Source: JAYZQT01 sp036136335 | GTDB lineage: Bacteria; Pseudomonadota; Alphaproteobacteria; MPNO01; UBA830 | Direction of reading: 5' to 3' | Length of the DNA stretch: 64,000 nt | Assembly: GCA_036136335.1 (NCBI GenBank) | Contig: JAYZQT010000032.1 | Coordinates: forward strand, 149,283-213,282 | Part shown: positions 61,791 to 64,000 of the stretch, one piece after another | How positions within the stretch are numbered: the stretch's first letter is position 1 | Layout: the number at the start of each line of letters is the position of its first letter | Program-made: the position numbers and the translations under genes | Notes under the pieces: model-generated | What the model was told of the DNA's origin: nothing | The model's input: the letters and a program-made list of their open reading frames with translations, nothing else | Databases searched by the model: none

Positions 61791-62894
61791 TCAAATCCAG
61801 GGCATGAGCGAAACGTGGATCACGTCCTCCGCTCCACCGACGGCGTTGATTGCATCATGTGCATTCTTTAGCGCAAAGCGGTGCGTGGTGATCAAATCCA
61901 GATCAAAGCGATCGGAATTAAGCTGTTTCAGCGCCAGTTCGCAGCTTTCGAAGTTATGACCGCGGGCCGCTTTTATGGTCACGTATTTGTTGGCAATCTT
62001 ACCGAGTGGAAAGTTTGGGAAGTCAGAGACCTCTCCCTGTATCAACAGGGTTCCGCCCTTTCGCTTGAGCGCCTCTATACCCAACAGCGCGGGGATGGTG
62101 CCCGCCCCCGCGGTGCAGTCCAACGAGACATCCACGCCCTCGCCACCCGTGAATTTATTTATACGCTCTATTGGGTCTTCTTCATCAACGTTGATGACGT
62201 AATCGGCCCCCAGTTTGCGAGCTACACCAAGCCGTTTGCTGTCTTTGGCGGTGCCCGTAACGATGATTAGGGAGGCTCCGGCCTGCTTGCACGCCACCAC
62301 TTGGCTCAGCCCTTGCTGGCCTGGCCCCTGAATTAGAACCCTGCTGTCGTAACCGACCCCGCAATCGAAAAGTGCCCATTGAATTCCGTTCGCCATAGGC
62401 GTTACAACACCAGCCAGTTCCGGTGATAGCCCATCCGGTACTTTGTGCAGGATTGAATTCCAAGGCAGATACATATACTCGGCAAACCCACCGAAGAGGT
62501 GCGGCGCTCGCTCCGCCAGCGTATATCCAAATCGGAGGCCCTCCGGATATCTACGCCAGTCGGTAAACATGCACAGTCGGTAATCGCCACGATGGCAGTG
62601 TTCGCAGTTCATACATCCGACATAGTGTTCTGCGAATACAAGATCGCCTTCCTTCAGACCTCTGCGTTTCTGGAACGTTTTTCCAGCCTTGGCGACGTAG
62701 CCAATATTTTCATGCCCCATTATGACTGGTCCTTCGAAAGGCGGCTTTGAATAAAACTTTACATCCGTCCCGCAGATGCCCGCCACTTCGATTTTCAGGA
62801 GAGCTGCCTCATCAGCAATTTCGGGCATATCATACTCACGAAATTCTGTAGTCTGAGGCGCCGTCCGAACAGCTGCTTGTACTTTTTCGGCCAC
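61791..62894 (-). CDS. Zinc-dependent MDR alcohol dehydrogenase, module 2
   Basis: The 367-residue protein carries catalytic Cys41, His61 and Glu62 and structural Cys94, Cys97, Cys100 and Cys108. The cofactor loop reads IQGPGQQGLSQVVACKQAG. It is a paralogue of the enzyme at 44871. I start at the GTG at 62894, which has AGGAGA 6-7 bases before it; the frame extends to a TTG at 62924 without a ribosome site. It leads the minus-strand series dehydrogenase, COG0523, CMD, remnant, HyuA, HyuB, LLM. Confidence 0.9.
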   Translation of the reverse strand: MAEKVQAAVRTAPQTTEFREYDMPEIADEAALLKIEVAGICGTDVKFYSKPPFEGPVIMGHENIGYVAKAGKTFQKRRGLKEGDLVFAEHYVGCMNCEHCHRGDYRLCMFTDWRRYPEGLRFGYTLAERAPHLFGGFAEYMYLPWNSILHKVPDGLSPELAGVVTPMANGIQWALFDCGVGYDSRVLIQGPGQQGLSQVVACKQAGASLIIVTGTAKDSKRLGVARKLGADYVINVDEEDPIERINKFTGGEGVDVSLDCTAGAGTIPALLGIEALKRKGGTLLIQGEVSDFPNFPLGKIANKYVTIKAARGHNFESCELALKQLNSDRFDLDLITTHRFALKNAHDAINAVGGAEDVIHVSLMPWI

Positions 62895-62979
62895 GCTTTC
62901 TTCTCCTGCTAAATGATTGACCAATAACTACCAAAGCGGCAAATTCTGAACAAGTTATACGCCCGGAAGGGCAAAAATT

Positions 62980-63270
62980 ATGTTCAGACGGTTTGAGCCA
63001 GAAAAAAGGACACTGGGGGACATTTCGAGAATAGAAATCCTGGTGCGAGAACGTTTTAAAGTTGCGAGCGGCGAAATCGTTCTTGTTACACAGGACCCTG
63101 GAAATCGACCCGGCTTTCCCCCACACGAAACCAACGTAATATTTTGGAAACAGGGGAAAAGATACCGGCTGAAAGTTTTTGCCCCAGTTGCCAACGTGGC
63201 CGACGAAGATCTGCCCATTGGCTGGCTCCTTCCTTCGCTAGAGGACAACGGCGAAGCTGATTGTTGCTAA
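62980..63270 (+). CDS. Small conserved-looking protein of unknown function (96 residues)
   Basis: The protein begins MFRRFEPEKRTLGDISRIEI and includes VLVTQDPGNRPGFPPHETNV and FWKQGKRYRLKVFAPVANVA, ending in CC. I recall similar short proteins next to 4,5-dihydroxyphthalate-decarboxylase-like or substrate-binding genes, but cannot name the family. The fold is probably beta-rich. It is divergent from the zinc dehydrogenase and precedes the last gene by 23 bases, so they are likely cotranscribed. A structural or chaperone subunit for the next protein is a guess. Confidence 0.6.
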   Translation: MFRRFEPEKRTLGDISRIEILVRERFKVASGEIVLVTQDPGNRPGFPPHETNVIFWKQGKRYRLKVFAPVANVADEDLPIGWLLPSLEDNGEADCC

Positions 63271-63293
63271 ACGGATTTAAGAATAGGAAACCC

Positions 63294-64000
63294 ATGGGTA
63301 AAACAAGATTGAAGACCGTTTCACGTACGCAGGGGAACAACCGTGCTCTCAAAGATGGAGAAATTGTTCTTCCGGATTTCGAGCTTGATTTCGAAGAAAT
63401 TCCTGTCCTTGTGCAGGGCTTTCGACGAATGGTGCGGGAATTGGCTTATGACGTGTGCGAGATGGCACTAACCACCTATATCTGCGCAAGGGCCCATGAT
63501 GTGAGGTTCACTGCGCTTCCCATTTTTCTGGTTCGGGATTTTCACCACGGCGCAATACAGCACCATGTGCCGTCGGGTCTAAACTCACCAGCCGAACTCG
63601 CGGGTAAGCATGTCGGCGTCAAACGAGGCTATACGGTAACAACCGGGGTGTGGGCCCGTTCAATTATACAGGACGAGTATGAAGTGGACCTGTCTTCGAT
63701 CACATGGAGACCATCTGGAGACGAACATGTGGAGGACTATATTGCGCCCCCGAATGTTCAGCCCATGGGCGACGGAGACCTGGAAGGGCGCCTGTCGTCA
63801 GGTGATTTTATCGCTGCGGTTGGCACACAGGCCGATCATCCTCACGTCGCGCCAATGATAGAAGATCCGTTTGGCGCTGGGATAGCTGCACTAAAGTCCC
63901 GGGGACTTTACCCCATCAATCACTGTATCGTGGTGCGGGACGAGGTCTTGGAAGAATATCCAGATGTCGCAATTCAGGTATTCAACGCATTTGCGGCCTC
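63294..64000 (+). CDS. 4,5-dihydroxyphthalate decarboxylase-like / periplasmic-binding-fold protein, cut off by the window end
   Basis: I translated this partial frame directly; about 235 residues are present. The ATG has AGGAAA 6 bases upstream. Motifs include YDVCEMALTTYICARAHD, FTALPIFLVRDFHHGAI, VGVKRGYTVTTGVWARSII, WRPSGDEHVEDYI and GLYPINHCIVVRDEVLEEYP, which fit the 4,5-dihydroxyphthalate decarboxylase family, a group with a type 2 periplasmic-binding fold often named ABC substrate-binding proteins. No signal peptide is seen, which favours a cytoplasmic enzyme. The usual length is about 330 residues. Confidence 0.78.
   Translation, partial: MGKTRLKTVSRTQGNNRALKDGEIVLPDFELDFEEIPVLVQGFRRMVRELAYDVCEMALTTYICARAHDVRFTALPIFLVRDFHHGAIQHHVPSGLNSPAELAGKHVGVKRGYTVTTGVWARSIIQDEYEVDLSSITWRPSGDEHVEDYIAPPNVQPMGDGDLEGRLSSGDFIAAVGTQADHPHVAPMIEDPFGAGIAALKSRGLYPINHCIVVRDEVLEEYPDVAIQVFNAFAA

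Noticed and set aside
1..64000. CRISPR array, tRNA or insertion sequence
   Set aside because: The gaps are short and were read individually; I saw no regularly spaced repeats, no cloverleaf sequence and no transposase.

Overview
This 64 kb window most likely comes from an alphaproteobacterial chromosome. The best taxonomic marker is a gcrA gene at 49885-50262, because GcrA is essentially confined to that class. I see no rRNA, tRNA, CRISPR array, transposase or integrase. About 55 protein genes lie close together, many with ATGA or GTGA overlaps, and TTG and GTG starts are common. Most genes look catabolic. Only one recognisable local regulator (Lrp/AsnC type, 33813-34274) and no clear membrane transporter are present.

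Left part (1-18448): a truncated NtaA-type monooxygenase faces a three-subunit molybdenum hydroxylase (FAD, 2Fe-2S and Mo subunits, 1110-4798). A carboxymuconolactone-decarboxylase-like (CMD) protein, the proton-translocating transhydrogenase pntA-pntB and a UbiD-family decarboxylase follow. A second catabolic run (11033-18448) holds a luciferase-like oxidoreductase, a CMD protein, a COG0523 GTPase, an extradiol-type VOC protein and a second molybdenum hydroxylase.

Middle part (18527-38915): one minus-strand group codes for an amidase, a BKACE-family enzyme with an altered metal motif and a double-cupin protein. Nearby are two acyl-CoA ligases, an MBL hydrolase, a quinone-reductase-like MDR, a flavin monooxygenase resembling 6-hydroxynicotinate 3-monooxygenase, a Rieske oxygenase coupled to an FAD flavoprotein, an ornithine cyclodeaminase homologue, a glyoxalase-like protein, ChaC, the Lrp regulator, a cysteine-dioxygenase-like cupin, a further MDR and ligase, and speD-speE. 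Together they suggest breakdown of nitrogen-containing and aromatic rings to CoA thioesters. The substrate is an inference, not proven.

Right part (39004-64000): an acyl-CoA dehydrogenase, a GlcD-type flavoprotein and housekeeping genes (Sua5, cysQ, SRAP) come first. Two paralogous modules follow, each combining a zinc alcohol dehydrogenase with a HyuA-HyuB pair (44871-49781 on plus, 55996-62894 on minus). The second module also contains a COG0523 GTPase, a CMD protein and the frameshifted remnant of a molybdenum-hydroxylase subunit. Between the modules are gcrA, a long non-coding stretch with DnaA-box-like sites, a decayed VOC gene and a large palindrome, then an FAD flavoprotein, a threonine-synthase-like enzyme and two luciferase-like oxidoreductases. 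The window ends inside a gene resembling 4,5-dihydroxyphthalate decarboxylase.
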